Source of the DNA: Roseibium aggregatum IAM 12614
Lineage (GTDB): Bacteria > Pseudomonadota > Alphaproteobacteria > Rhizobiales > Stappiaceae
Assembly (NCBI RefSeq): GCF_000168975.1
Contig: NZ_AAUW01000007.1
Location: 186,001 to 250,000, forward strand
Direction of reading: 5' to 3'
Length of the DNA: 64,000 nucleotides
The notes under the pieces were generated by a model. That model worked only from the letters and a program-made list of their open reading frames with translations. It did not search any database and had not been told where the DNA came from. Both the position numbers and the translations under genes were made by a program. Shown piece by piece: positions 10,405 through 20,188 of this stretch. Within the stretch, counting starts at the first letter, position 1, and the number at the start of each line of letters is the position of its first letter.

Positions 10405-11202
10405 TCAGTCTTCGCTGCGCGGCGTGCAGAACCGGCGGTCTTCCTTTTCAAGGATGAAGTCGGTAACCGTCTTGACAAGGGGTTGATCGGCACTCTCTGC
10501 AGCGACGGCTTCAGCCCGACTGCGCAAGGTTCCCTCACCGCTCTCAAACAGCGCACGATAGGCAGCCCGGAGGGCGTGAATCTGTTCCCGAGGAAAGCCC
10601 TTGCGCTTGAGGCCAACGAGATTAAGCCCGGCAAGACGGGCACGGTCACCAATCACGGAGCCGAAAGGAATGACGTCGAATTCGACACCCGTCATACCGC
10701 CAACGATTGCGCCTGTTCCCACACGCGACCATTGCCGGACAGCACTCAAGCCACCCAGAATGACAAAATCATCGAGCTCGACGTGCCCAGCAAGTGTGGC
10801 GTTGTTGGCCAGAATCGCGTGATTGCCAACCTGACAATCGTGGCCGACATGCGAACTCATCATGAATAGACAATTGTCGCCAACTCTCGTATAGCCACCG
10901 CCGCCTTCCGTTCCCGGGTTCATGGTCACATGTTCACGGATCTGGTTGTTGGCGCCGATTTCCAGAAAGCTTACTTCACCGGAAAACTTGAGATCTTGCG
11001 GTTTGTGGCCAATGCTCGCGAAGGGAAAAATGTGCGTATTGGCTCCCACGCTTGTGTGGCCTGAAACGACGACATGCGATTCCAGGATAACTCCGTCGGC
11101 GAGTTTCACATTCGGACCAACGATCGAATAGGCCCCGATACGAACGTCCTCGCCGATCACGGCCCCGTCTTCGACTATGGCCGTTGGATGGATGTCAGTC
11201 AT
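10405..11202 (-). CDS. lpxA: UDP-N-acetylglucosamine acyltransferase
   Basis: First enzyme of lipid A synthesis: transfers a 3-hydroxyacyl chain from ACP to UDP-GlcNAc. The 265-residue protein is a left-handed beta-helix of hexapeptide repeats starting at the N terminus (IHPTAIVEDGAVIGEDVRIG), with the active-site region MSSHVGHDCQVGNHAILANN containing the expected catalytic His, and a helical C-terminal domain. It is 6 bp downstream of fabZ. Confidence 0.96.
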   Translation of the reverse strand: MTDIHPTAIVEDGAVIGEDVRIGAYSIVGPNVKLADGVILESHVVVSGHTSVGANTHIFPFASIGHKPQDLKFSGEVSFLEIGANNQIREHVTMNPGTEGGGGYTRVGDNCLFMMSSHVGHDCQVGNHAILANNATLAGHVELDDFVILGGLSAVRQWSRVGTGAIVGGMTGVEFDVIPFGSVIGDRARLAGLNLVGLKRKGFPREQIHALRAAYRALFESGEGTLRSRAEAVAAESADQPLVKTVTDFILEKEDRRFCTPRSED

Positions 11203-11208
11203 ATGTCC

Positions 11209-11673
11209 TCACGCGTCTACCAGCATCGCGCTGACTTCTGCTTCTGCAACCTTGTTGCCGTCGACTTTGGCGACGGCGTCGAATTTCCAGATGTTGGAGC
11301 GTTGCTTGATCTTCTTGACGTGGAAATGAACCTGGTCACCAGGCTCCACCGGCCGGCGGAATTTCGCCTTGTCGATGGTCATGAAGTAGACCAATTGCGG
11401 TGGCGCGTCGTCACCGCGGGCATGAACGCAAAGCGCTCCGGCCGTCTGAGCCATGGCCTCGATCAGAAGAACGCCCGGGAAAACCGGTCTCTCCGGAAAG
11501 TGGCCGGTAAAATGCGGTTCGTTGATGGTGACGTTCTTGATGCCGATACAGCTATCGTCACCGTCCATCTCAATGATCTTGTCGATCAGAAGAAAAGGAT
11601 ACCTGTGCGGCAGAAGCTTCATGATCCTCATGATGTCTGCGCTGCCAAGTGTTTTATTTTCTGCGTCTTCCAT
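11209..11673 (-). CDS. fabZ: 3-hydroxyacyl-ACP dehydratase FabZ
   Basis: Dehydrates 3-hydroxyacyl-ACP in fatty acid elongation and competes with LpxA for the same substrate, which explains its place in the lipid A operon. The 154-residue hot-dog protein has [11 protein letters not shown] at the N terminus and the active-site helix region [20 protein letters not shown] with the conserved His and Glu. Confidence 0.97.
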   Translation of the reverse strand: MEDAENKTLGSADIMRIMKLLPHRYPFLLIDKIIEMDGDDSCIGIKNVTINEPHFTGHFPERPVFPGVLLIEAMAQTAGALCVHARGDDAPPQLVYFMTIDKAKFRRPVEPGDQVHFHVKKIKQRSNIWKFDAVAKVDGNKVAEAEVSAMLVDA

Positions 11674-11722
11674 ATACTACCCCTTGGCGAATGACCGCCG
11701 CAAAGTCCTGCTTTTAACCCGT

Positions 11723-12760
11723 TTACGATCCGTCGCCACGCTCTGCAAGCTTTCTGACGGCCGCGACCTCACGGAACCACTGTTTGACCGGTTTCGCTGG
11801 CGTGCCCCCATAGCGCCCACCGGCAGGCAGATCGTCGTTAACGACGCTAACGGCAGCTACCTGCGCCCCCATGCCGATTGTGACGTGACCGCGCACACCG
11901 GTTTGCCCGCCAATGGCGACAAAATCCTCTAGAGTGCAGCTTCCGGACAGACCGACCTGAGAAACGATAACGCAGTGTCGTCCGACCACCACATTGTGAC
12001 CGATCTGAACCTGATTATCGATCTTCGTGCCCTCGCCGATGATCGTATCCCGGTTTGCGCCACGGTCGATTGTCGTATTGGCTCCGATTTCCACGTCATC
12101 CTGGATGATAACGCGGCCGACCTGGGGAACCTTGAGATGCCCCATGGGTCCCATGGCATATCCAAAGCCATCCTGGCCGCAGCAAACGCCAGGATGCATG
12201 TAGACCCTGTTTCCGATCACAGTGTGCTGAACCGTTGAATTCGGCCCTATGACACAGTCACGGCCGATCTTGACGCCCTGCCCAATGACAGCGTTGGCCC
12301 GAATGACCGTGCCTGCCCCGATTTCGGCACCGGCCCCGATCACAACGCCCGCTTCCACCGTGACATTGTCTTCAAGCGAAGCAGCCGGATCGATTACCGC
12401 CCGTTCTGAAATCACCGCAGGGCCAGCTTCCACCGGCACCATGGCCGCTGGATAGAGCTTGGCAAGCACCTTCGCCCAGGACCGATAGGCATCAGCACAG
12501 ACAAGAACGGCAACGCCCGCAGGCACCTTGTCCTTGTGCTTCCTGTTGACCAGGCAAGCTGCTGCCGTGGTGCCATCGAGTTTCTTCAGATAAGCGGTGT
12601 TGTCGAAGAAGACCAGAGCGCCGGGCGTGGCATCTTCCAGCGGCGCGACACCCGTTATCATCAGCTCAGGTTCGCCGCGAGCGATCTCCGCATCCGCCCA
12701 GGTCGCGATATCTGTCAGAGAGACCGGAGCCGGAGATTCAAAAAAATTTGGCTCGGACAT
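11723..12760 (-). CDS. lpxD: UDP-3-O-(3-hydroxyacyl)glucosamine N-acyltransferase
   Basis: Third acylation-pathway enzyme of lipid A synthesis, adding the N-linked hydroxyacyl chain. The 345-residue form starting at 12760 is chosen because AAGGA precedes it at good spacing; the longer in-frame extension would run back through the bamA-lpxD terminator hairpin. An N-terminal uridine-binding domain is followed by a long hexapeptide-repeat helix, with QIGHNVVVGRHC holding the likely catalytic His. It ends with basic and acidic residues (AERGDGS). Confidence 0.95.
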   Translation of the reverse strand: MSEPNFFESPAPVSLTDIATWADAEIARGEPELMITGVAPLEDATPGALVFFDNTAYLKKLDGTTAAACLVNRKHKDKVPAGVAVLVCADAYRSWAKVLAKLYPAAMVPVEAGPAVISERAVIDPAASLEDNVTVEAGVVIGAGAEIGAGTVIRANAVIGQGVKIGRDCVIGPNSTVQHTVIGNRVYMHPGVCCGQDGFGYAMGPMGHLKVPQVGRVIIQDDVEIGANTTIDRGANRDTIIGEGTKIDNQVQIGHNVVVGRHCVIVSQVGLSGSCTLEDFVAIGGQTGVRGHVTIGMGAQVAAVSVVNDDLPAGGRYGGTPAKPVKQWFREVAAVRKLAERGDGS

Positions 12761-12785
12761 GATGTTATCCTTCTTGCCAGCCAAC

Positions 12786-12820
12786 AAAAACGGCCGCCGA
12801 ACGGATCGGCGGCCGTTTTC
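12786..12820 (-). terminator. Strong hairpin terminator between bamA and lpxD
   Basis: Perfect 14-bp inverted repeat, 12787-12800 with 12806-12819, 5-nt loop, and a T run on the minus strand. It lies in the 79-bp gap after bamA and would reduce read-through into lpxD. Confidence 0.85.
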
Positions 12821-12839
12821 TATCCTATGTGACCGCAGT

Positions 12840-15221
12840 TTAGAAGCGTGTACCGCCACTCAACCGGAAAATCTGCGTCTTGTCGGAGTCGTCCTTGACG
12901 ATTGGGTAAGCAAAGTCTGCCCGCAGAGGTCCGAACGGAGAGTTCCAGCGAATACCGGCACCAATCGAAGCACGGACGTTGAAGTCGTTGGAGTCAATCT
13001 GACCGCCGTTGTCTTCCACGAGGCTCACCAAGCTGCTGTCTGCATCCCACAAGGAACCAGCATCGGCAAACACCGCACCGCTCAGGCCGAATTCCTTGGG
13101 AATGACCGGGAACGGGAACCGGGTTTCTGCAGTCGCGGCAAAGTAGAACCGGCCACCGATCGCATCTTCAGTCGCAGCGTCACGAGGACCGATACCCTGA
13201 TTTTCGAAACCGCGAACCAGCGTACCACCCAGCATGAACTGCTCGGACACACGCAGGCGCTCGTCTCCAAGGGCCATGATGTTACCACCACGAACCGACA
13301 GGCTGCCGACCAGACCGTAGTCAGCCAGGATTTCCTTGTAGGCACGGGCCTGAGCTTCCGTCTTGATGTAGAAGCTGTCACCACCCAGACCCGCAAATTC
13401 CTGACCGAAGGAGGCATAGATGCCGTCGGTGGGATCCATGACCCGGTCCAGCGTGTTGTAACGCAGCTCGTAACCGACCAGAGAGGTCAGATATGTACCG
13501 AGCGAGTCACAGACCGCCAGGGAAAGGCTTGCAGTGTCGCAGTTGTTGATGTTGGTCGAGTTGTTGTCGGGATCGGAGTTCTGCTCCTGGAAGATGTTAT
13601 AGAACAGACGGACAGTCAGTTCATCTTCCCGCAGCGGCAACGTGAAGCCAAAGCCACCACCGGTCTTTTCCTGATCGAAGGAGCGGTAGTCGTTGGCATC
13701 ATCCACCTTACGGTAGAGATCAAGATCCAGAGCAACGCGGCGCCCCATGAAGAACGGTTCGACAAAGCGGAATTCGTAGGACTGCGTGTCCGTGCCGCCG
13801 CCAACAGCAAGCTTCACGAACTGGCCACGACCCAGGAAGTTCTTCTCGGTGAGTGAAATGTCACCAATGACACCGTCGACGGTCGAGTAACCAACACCGA
13901 AGGAGATTTCACCGGTCGGCTTTTCCTCGACGCGAACGTTCACGACCACGCGGTCGGGCGCGCTGCCCTGCTGTGTTGTGATCGAGACCTTTTCGAAGAA
14001 ACCGAGGTTGCGCAGACGACGCTCGGCCTTGTCGACGAGCGCACGGTTGAACGCATCACCTTCGGCGATGTCGAATTCACGACGAATAACATACTCACGA
14101 GTGCGGTCGTTGCCGATCACGTTGATCCGCTCGATATAGGCGCGAGGACCTTCTTCGATATAGTAGATCAGGGAAATCGTGTTGTTGTCGTAATCGCGCG
14201 CACCCCGCGGACGGACACGGGCAAAGGCATAGCCTTCTTCCGAGACACGCAACGTGATGTCTTCGACCGACTGCTCGACGCGCAGCGAATTGAAGGTCTG
14301 ACCGCTCTTGGTGCGGATCAGGCGGCGAAGATCTTCAGGATCAACGTCGGGGATAGTTGAAACGATCTCAACATCGCCGATCTCGTATTTCTCGCCCTCT
14401 TCCACAGTGAAGGTCACGTAGAAGATGTTCTGCTCGCGATCGAGATCCGCGCTGGTGGAAACGATACGGAAATCCGCATAGCCCTTCTTGTTGTAATACT
14501 GACGCAGCAATTCCTCATCCGCGGCCAGACGGTCCGGATCATAGGTATCGGTGCTGCGAAGCCAGCTCAGAAGGCCGCTTTCGCGGGTACGAATGACATC
14601 GCGCAGACGGCCGTCGCTGAATGCGGAGTTGCCGATGAAGCTGATCCGCTCGACGCCGGTCTTGGCACCTTCGTTGATCTCGAACACCAGATCGACGCGG
14701 TTCTGACCACGATCGATGATCTGCGGCTCGACGGACGCGCCATAGCGACCGGAGCGGCGGTAAGCTTCAAGAATGTTCTGAACGTCGGCCTGAACCTTCG
14801 CACGGGACAGCATCGAACGCGGCTGCGAGCGAACGGCGGTTTCCAGCGCACTGTCCTTGATCTTCCGGTTACCTTCGAAGGACACCCGGTTAATGATCGG
14901 GTTTTCGGTCACCGTCACAACGACAACGCTGCCACGCGGGGTGATATCGACCGTTGCAAAAAGGCCGGTTGCGTAGAGCGCCTTCAGAGACTCATCGACA
15001 TCGAACGCGCTGTAGGAGCGTCCGGGAACAATGGTCATGTAACTGACAACGGTTTCGTCCTCGACACGGGTATTGCCACGCACGTCAATGCTTCTGGCAA
15101 CCGCGGCCTGAGCCTGTGAAACCAGGGACACCGGCCCGAAAGCTTTCGGCAGAACCGTCCCGATCGAAAATACGGCCACCGCCAACAGTACGGCCCGTGT
15201 AAATCTCTGCAATCGCTGCAT
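12840..15221 (-). CDS. bamA: Outer-membrane protein assembly factor BamA
   Basis: Central Omp85 protein of the BAM complex, which inserts beta-barrel proteins into the outer membrane. The 793-residue precursor has a signal peptide ending about AQAQAA near residue 40. POTRA-like repeats follow (first begins IDVRGNTRVEDETVVSYM), up to about residue 420, and then a C-terminal beta-barrel. VRGFENQGIGPRD matches the conserved VRGF motif of Omp85 barrels. The C-terminal Phe (SGGTRF) is the expected outer-membrane insertion signal. It lies 164 bp downstream of rseP, with no skp/ompH gene between it and lpxD. Confidence 0.96.
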   Translation of the reverse strand: MQRLQRFTRAVLLAVAVFSIGTVLPKAFGPVSLVSQAQAAVARSIDVRGNTRVEDETVVSYMTIVPGRSYSAFDVDESLKALYATGLFATVDITPRGSVVVVTVTENPIINRVSFEGNRKIKDSALETAVRSQPRSMLSRAKVQADVQNILEAYRRSGRYGASVEPQIIDRGQNRVDLVFEINEGAKTGVERISFIGNSAFSDGRLRDVIRTRESGLLSWLRSTDTYDPDRLAADEELLRQYYNKKGYADFRIVSTSADLDREQNIFYVTFTVEEGEKYEIGDVEIVSTIPDVDPEDLRRLIRTKSGQTFNSLRVEQSVEDITLRVSEEGYAFARVRPRGARDYDNNTISLIYYIEEGPRAYIERINVIGNDRTREYVIRREFDIAEGDAFNRALVDKAERRLRNLGFFEKVSITTQQGSAPDRVVVNVRVEEKPTGEISFGVGYSTVDGVIGDISLTEKNFLGRGQFVKLAVGGGTDTQSYEFRFVEPFFMGRRVALDLDLYRKVDDANDYRSFDQEKTGGGFGFTLPLREDELTVRLFYNIFQEQNSDPDNNSTNINNCDTASLSLAVCDSLGTYLTSLVGYELRYNTLDRVMDPTDGIYASFGQEFAGLGGDSFYIKTEAQARAYKEILADYGLVGSLSVRGGNIMALGDERLRVSEQFMLGGTLVRGFENQGIGPRDAATEDAIGGRFYFAATAETRFPFPVIPKEFGLSGAVFADAGSLWDADSSLVSLVEDNGGQIDSNDFNVRASIGAGIRWNSPFGPLRADFAYPIVKDDSDKTQIFRLSGGTRF

Positions 15222-15254
15222 TATTGCGCTATGCCTTTATTTTTAATACCCCTC

Positions 15255-15288
15255 CCGAGAATCCGCACTCACCCCAGCAGATTCTCGG
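15255..15288 (-). repeat. Inverted repeat in the bamA leader
   Basis: 9-bp arms CCGAGAATC (15255-15263) and GATTCTCGG (15280-15288) around a 16-nt loop, 34 bp upstream of the bamA start. There is no T run, so it is not an obvious terminator. It may be a binding site or a leader structure. Confidence 0.45.
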
Positions 15289-15385
15289 AACCGACGAGTG
15301 TTTTATAGGTTTTTACCGATAACGCAACCGCCCTTCCGGGCCGAAAGCGATTTAGTCTGAAGACGTTGCGTCAATGTCACGGGTG

Positions 15386-16528
15386 TCATGAATTGGTCCC
15401 CACAAGCCTCATGATATCTTTCCAGGTGACGAACACCATCAGCATCAGAACGAGCCCCAGGCCGATCCTGAAACCGACGTCCTGCACTCTTTCGCTGAGC
15501 GGTTTGCCACGCAGGGCTTCTGCAGCGAAGTAGACCAGGTGTCCGCCATCGAGAATCGGCACCGGTGCCAGATTGATCAGACCGATGCTGACGGAAAGGA
15601 CCGCCGCCAGGGAAATGAGCGGCATGAAGCCGAGGTCTGCGACCTGACCGGAGATCTGGGCAACGCGGATTGGGCCGCCGAGCTGATCGGCCGATTGCCG
15701 CTGAGAGATGATGCCCCAGATATAGCTGACCGTGCTTTCAATGATGCGCCAGGTTTCCGCCGTGCCTTCCAGGGCGGCTTCGCCAAGACCGTACTTGATG
15801 TGAACGAGGTGGGACGGATCGGAGACACCACGAAGACTGATATCGCCGGCCACCTGCTTCTCGCCGAAAAAGACTTCTTTCTCTTTGGCGTCAGGCGTAA
15901 CCGTCAAGGTGACGTCCTTCCCGGCACGCTCGACCTCGAAGACAAGAGGCGTATTGGCGCTCATCAGGACGATCTGCCGCATTTCGCCGAAGGTCTGTAT
16001 CGGCCTGCCGTCAATTTCTTTCACGACATCGCCGGCCAGCAGTCCGTCGCGTTCAGCAGCCCCACCAGCAAAGACCTGTTCGACAACAGGTTCGTAGCCC
16101 TGTTTGCCGGAAGTGACGAAGAGTGCCGTGAAGATCACGATTGCGAGAAGGAAATTGGCGATCGGCCCTGCCGCCACCACGGCCATGCGTTGCCAGACCG
16201 GCTTCGCGATAAAGGCCGTTTTCCGCTCCTCCTCACTCATCTGCGCTATGGCTTCCCGGCTTGGAACGCTTGCCGCATTATCGTCACCGGCAAATTTGAC
16301 GTAGCCGCCAAGCGGAATCCAGCACAGTTTCCAGCGGGTTCCTTTCCGGTCGTTATAACCGAAAAGCTCGCGCCCGAAGCCAACCGAAAAAGCATCTACC
16401 TTCACGTTGCACCAGCGAGCCACTGCAAAATGGCCGAGTTCGTGGAAGAAGACGACGATTGTCAGCACGAAAAGAAAGGGAATGATTGTGCCGACTATCA
16501 GGGAATAGGCGGAGGCGAGAAGATCCAT
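15386..16528 (-). CDS. rseP: Site-2 intramembrane zinc protease RseP
   Basis: Membrane metalloprotease that performs regulated intramembrane proteolysis, classically of anti-sigma factors in envelope stress. The zinc motif HELGH is at residues 29-33 in the first membrane helix. A PDZ domain lies mid-protein (VVEQVFAGGAAERDGLLAGD), and the C-terminal membrane motif ILDGGHL supplies the third zinc ligand. At 380 residues it has the single-PDZ length common in alphaproteobacteria. It is placed between dxr and bamA, the standard order. Confidence 0.95.
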   Translation of the reverse strand: MDLLASAYSLIVGTIIPFLFVLTIVVFFHELGHFAVARWCNVKVDAFSVGFGRELFGYNDRKGTRWKLCWIPLGGYVKFAGDDNAASVPSREAIAQMSEEERKTAFIAKPVWQRMAVVAAGPIANFLLAIVIFTALFVTSGKQGYEPVVEQVFAGGAAERDGLLAGDVVKEIDGRPIQTFGEMRQIVLMSANTPLVFEVERAGKDVTLTVTPDAKEKEVFFGEKQVAGDISLRGVSDPSHLVHIKYGLGEAALEGTAETWRIIESTVSYIWGIISQRQSADQLGGPIRVAQISGQVADLGFMPLISLAAVLSVSIGLINLAPVPILDGGHLVYFAAEALRGKPLSERVQDVGFRIGLGLVLMLMVFVTWKDIMRLVGTNS

Positions 16529-16628
16529 GAAATGTGTCCGATCCTGCGCAGCTAGGATTGTTTTGAAGCATTGTACTAAAAAGAAAATTACGGCGTGTTA
16601 ATGGTCGAAGACCAAAATTTCAGAGCCT

Positions 16629-17840
16629 TCAACACGCCAAACGTCGCGCCTCGATCCATTCTGCGGTTTTCTGCCGCGCTTCGGCGTCGAGTGCAAGAAC
16701 GTCCTCCACATCGGTGGCCTCCCGCAAGCGTCCTCCTGCCCCCATGGCTTCAAGCACTGTCTCGATGGCACCCGGAATGTCCATGAAACCGATCCGACCC
16801 GTCAGGAAAGCTTCAACGGCAATTTCGTCCGCGGCGTTGAGCGCAGCCGGTGCCATCCCCCCTGCCCGCATGGCTTCCAGCGCCAGATGCAACGCCGGGA
16901 ACCGGTCGAGATCCGCGGCTTCAAAGGTAAGTGTGCCGAGTTCGGCAAGGTCCAGGCGTTTCACCGGAACGTTCATTCGGCGGGGAAAGGCAAGACAATG
17001 GGCAATCGGCGTGCGCATATCCGGACTGCCGAGTTGAGCCAGCAGCGAACCGTCCTTGTATTGCACAAGGCCGTGAACAGTCGATTGCGGATGGACGAGC
17101 ACACCGAGCTGGTCATGAGAAACCGGGAAAAGGTGAGAAGCTTCAATCACCTCGAATCCCTTGTTCATCATGGTCGCGCTATCGATAGTAATGCGCGCGC
17201 CCATGTCCCAGTTCGGATGCTTGAGCGCCTGCTGCGGTGTTACCCTTTTCATGTCGGCCTTCGAAAGCGTCCGGAAAGGCCCTCCCGAGGCCGTCAGGAT
17301 GACCTTCTCGACCATGTCGGCCTTGTCGGTTTCAAATACCTGAAAGACAGCGTTATGTTCGCTGTCGACGGGCAAAAGCTCCGCTCCGGTTGCCCGGATT
17401 TTTTCCATGAACAGGTCGCCTGCGCAAACCAGGCATTCCTTGTTGGCAAGTGCGATGCGGCGTCCGGACCGAATAGCGGCCATGGTCGGCTTTAAGCCCG
17501 CCGCACCCACGATGGCACCGACGACGATGTCCGTATCCTGGTCGACCGCCTCCAGAACGGCCGCCTCCCCGGCTCCGGTCTTAATCCCGGTGCCGGAAAG
17601 CCGGTCCTTGAGCTCCGGATAACAAGCTTCATCGGCAAGGATCGCCGAACCCGCTTTCAGCGTTTTCGCCATATCGGCGAGACCTGCGGCATTCCGGTTC
17701 GACACCAGAGCCACTACTTCGTAGAGCTCCGGATTTCTTTCAATAAGGTCCGCCAGGCTCTGGCCGATGGACCCTGTGGCACCAAGGACAGTGATCCGGG
17801 TTTTCGCGCCAGGGTCGCGTGCTGCTGAGGCAGCTGCCAT
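16629..17840 (-). CDS. dxr: 1-deoxy-D-xylulose 5-phosphate reductoisomerase
   Basis: Converts DXP to MEP with NADPH, the committed step of the non-mevalonate isoprenoid pathway. The N-terminal nucleotide fold has LGATGSIGQS. The metal and substrate site contains LPVDSEHNAVFQ and the region TIDSATMMNKGFEVIEA. Length (403 aa) is normal. It is flanked by cdsA (16-bp gap) and rseP and, with uppS, links isoprenoid synthesis to cell-wall lipid carrier production. Confidence 0.96.
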   Translation of the reverse strand: MAAASAARDPGAKTRITVLGATGSIGQSLADLIERNPELYEVVALVSNRNAAGLADMAKTLKAGSAILADEACYPELKDRLSGTGIKTGAGEAAVLEAVDQDTDIVVGAIVGAAGLKPTMAAIRSGRRIALANKECLVCAGDLFMEKIRATGAELLPVDSEHNAVFQVFETDKADMVEKVILTASGGPFRTLSKADMKRVTPQQALKHPNWDMGARITIDSATMMNKGFEVIEASHLFPVSHDQLGVLVHPQSTVHGLVQYKDGSLLAQLGSPDMRTPIAHCLAFPRRMNVPVKRLDLAELGTLTFEAADLDRFPALHLALEAMRAGGMAPAALNAADEIAVEAFLTGRIGFMDIPGAIETVLEAMGAGGRLREATDVEDVLALDAEARQKTAEWIEARRLAC

Positions 17841-17856
17841 GCCTGTTACTCCAATT

Positions 17857-18699
17857 TTAGATCAGACCGAGACCGGCAAGCGGATCGGCAAGGCTGCCGC
17901 CTGCCAGAAGGCCAATCAGCACGGCGAAGATTGCGGCGGCCACCAATCCGTCGATCCGGTCCATGATGCCGCCGTGTCCGGGAATGAGCCGGCTGGAATC
18001 CTTGACGTCGAACCGTCGCTTGATGGCCGATTCCAGAAGATCCCCCGCCTGTGAGACAACCGAGAGACCGGCAGCCAGCAATGCCCAAAGCACCAGGTGC
18101 TGGGCATTCGCGACAAGGGCGACACCCGTGCCGAATAGCGTGGCAAGAACCAGCCCGCCAATGGCGCCGGACCAGGTTTTTTTGGGCGATACACGTGGCC
18201 AGAGCTTGGGTCCGCCCAATGCACGGCCGGTAAAATAGGCAAAGATATCCGTTGCCCAGACCACGAACACCAGGAAAAACGCCACCAGCAGTCCTTCGCT
18301 GCCTTCGCGAAGCGCAAGCAGAGAAAACAGGGCAAGCCCGCTATAGGCGATCCCTTCGATTGCCCACCGGCCGGTCTTCGAAAAGCCCCCCACAGCGTAG
18401 GCAATGAAAGCGCCCAATACCATTGCCGCTAGACCAAGGCCCGGATGCCCGGTTACGCAAAGGGTTGCGATTGCCAAAAGCGTGACGAAACCGGTCAGGG
18501 CACCTGCCGTTTTTGCCGGGGTTCCTGTGATCGAAAACCACTCCCAGAGAAACAGACCGGTTGCAGCCAGCGTCAGCGCGGCAAAGGGAAGACCGCCAAG
18601 ATATGTTATCAGCAGAACAAGCGGGCCCAGAACGAGAGCCGAAAGAAACCTGAGGCGAAGGTCGGACAGTTTTTTAGGGTGCTGGTCGGGTTCTGCCAT
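17857..18699 (-). CDS. cdsA: Phosphatidate cytidylyltransferase
   Basis: Makes CDP-diacylglycerol from phosphatidic acid and CTP, the branch point for phospholipid synthesis. The 280-residue integral membrane protein has about 8 hydrophobic segments. The C-terminal CDP-DAG synthase signature is clear: GDLLESAIKRRFDVKDSSR followed by PGHGGIMDRIDG. It is packed between uppS and dxr with 15-16 bp gaps. Confidence 0.95.
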   Translation of the reverse strand: MAEPDQHPKKLSDLRLRFLSALVLGPLVLLITYLGGLPFAALTLAATGLFLWEWFSITGTPAKTAGALTGFVTLLAIATLCVTGHPGLGLAAMVLGAFIAYAVGGFSKTGRWAIEGIAYSGLALFSLLALREGSEGLLVAFFLVFVVWATDIFAYFTGRALGGPKLWPRVSPKKTWSGAIGGLVLATLFGTGVALVANAQHLVLWALLAAGLSVVSQAGDLLESAIKRRFDVKDSSRLIPGHGGIMDRIDGLVAAAIFAVLIGLLAGGSLADPLAGLGLI

Positions 18700-18714
18700 T
18701 GCTCGAGCCGGAGG

Positions 18715-19482
18715 TCAGTTTGCCTTGGCGTCAAGGCCGCCATACCGGCGCTCGCGGCTGCAGAAGCAGCTCAAAGCCTTGTCGAAGGCCGCTTCATCAA
18801 AGTCCGGCCAATAAAGATCACAAAAATAGAATTCGGAATAGGCTGCCTGCCAAAGAAGGAAATTTGACAGGCGCATTTCGCCACTCGTGCGAATTATGAG
18901 ATCCGGGTCCGGCAGCCCGGATGTGTCCAGCGCCGCCGTAATCGCGTCTTCGGTGATGTCGGCCGGCTGCATTTTCCCAGCCTGAACCTTTTCTGCCAGC
19001 TCCTGTGCCGCCCGAACGATTTCCGAACGTGCACCATAGTTGAAAGCAACCACCAGATTGAGGCCCGTGTTGTGACGGGTCAGGTCTTCAGCCTCGTTGA
19101 GAAGCGCCAGGATCCCCGGCTCCAGGTCGCTGCGCCCGCCAATGATACGGATACGCACATTGGCTTCGTGAAGCTCGCTGAGATCGCGCTGCACGAAACG
19201 GCGCAGCAGCCCCATCAGGAAGGACACTTCCGCCTGGGGGCGATTCCAGTTTTCAGAGGAGAAGCTGTAGATCGTGATGGTTTCGATACCGACACGGCCA
19301 GCATGACGGATGACCTTGCGCAGCGCGGCAAGTCCCTGCCGGTGACCTTCGGTTCGCGGCAAACCGCGCGCGGTTGCCCATCGCCCGTTGCCATCCATGA
19401 TGAAGGCAACATGGCGGGGCATTTTCGCACCGGTTTCATCCGCAGCAGGTGCATGCAGGTTGCGGTCCGGGCTGACGCTCAT
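18715..19482 (-). CDS. uppS: Undecaprenyl diphosphate synthase (isoprenyl transferase)
   Basis: Extends farnesyl diphosphate with isopentenyl units to C55-PP, the carrier for peptidoglycan and polysaccharides. The 255-residue form starts at 19482, where GGGAG lies upstream; the longer in-frame extension overlaps the frr-uppS gap and lacks similarity. HVAFIMDGNGRWA (catalytic Asp at residue 30) is the family signature, and the C-terminal RTSGEMRLSNFLLWQ region binds IPP. It is co-transcribed with cdsA and frr. Confidence 0.95.
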   Translation of the reverse strand: MSVSPDRNLHAPAADETGAKMPRHVAFIMDGNGRWATARGLPRTEGHRQGLAALRKVIRHAGRVGIETITIYSFSSENWNRPQAEVSFLMGLLRRFVQRDLSELHEANVRIRIIGGRSDLEPGILALLNEAEDLTRHNTGLNLVVAFNYGARSEIVRAAQELAEKVQAGKMQPADITEDAITAALDTSGLPDPDLIIRTSGEMRLSNFLLWQAAYSEFYFCDLYWPDFDEAAFDKALSCFCSRERRYGGLDAKAN

Positions 19483-19513
19483 TTGCTCCCCCAACTCACA
19501 CTCCCCAGGTCGA

Positions 19514-20077
19514 TCAGACCTGGGAAATTTCCTGCTCTTTTTTCTCCAGCATGCTGTCGACTTCCGCAATCATCTGATCGGTCAGCTTCTGCACTTCGTC
19601 GGAGGCAACCCGGCTGTCGTCCTGGGAAATGTCACCGTCTTTTTCCGCCTTTTTGGCGGCGTCCATGCCATCACGGCGGACATGACGGATAGATACCTTC
19701 GCCTGTTCAGCGTATTTGTGAGCCACCTTGATAAGTTCCTGGCGGCGTTCCTGGTTGAGCTCGGGAATCGGCAAACGCAGCAGCATGCCGTCTACAACCG
19801 GGTTCAGGCCGAGGTTGGATTCACGTATCGCCTTTTCGACGGCCGATACCATGCTCTTGTCCCAGACCTGAACTGCCAGCATACGAGGTTCGGGCACGGA
19901 GACGGTGGCTACCTGGTTGATCGGCATGGACTGGCCATAGGCTTCAACGGTAATCGGATCCATCATGGACGAAGACGCGCGGCCGGTGCGCAGACCGGCA
20001 AATTCCGTTTTCAGAACCGACAAGGCTCCCTGCATACGGCGCTTCAGATCATCAAGGTCCACACCTTCTACCGACAT
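19514..20077 (-). CDS. frr: Ribosome recycling factor
   Basis: Splits post-termination ribosomes together with EF-G. The start at 20077 has GGAT upstream and gives 187 residues, the usual length for the family. [14 protein letters not shown] and the C-terminal [15 protein letters not shown] helix are typical. It lies between pyrH and uppS in the conserved rpsB-tsf-pyrH-frr order. Confidence 0.96.
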   Translation of the reverse strand: MSVEGVDLDDLKRRMQGALSVLKTEFAGLRTGRASSSMMDPITVEAYGQSMPINQVATVSVPEPRMLAVQVWDKSMVSAVEKAIRESNLGLNPVVDGMLLRLPIPELNQERRQELIKVAHKYAEQAKVSIRHVRRDGMDAAKKAEKDGDISQDDSRVASDEVQKLTDQMIAEVDSMLEKKEQEISQV

Positions 20078-20188
20078 TTTATCCTCACTGTTGTTTTGTG
20101 CTTGGCTGAATAGAGTCTCGGCGCGCGCCAACATGGCATAAACGCACCGAAACACAAGAGCTTGAACCGGGATTGGTTCTTAAAACTT

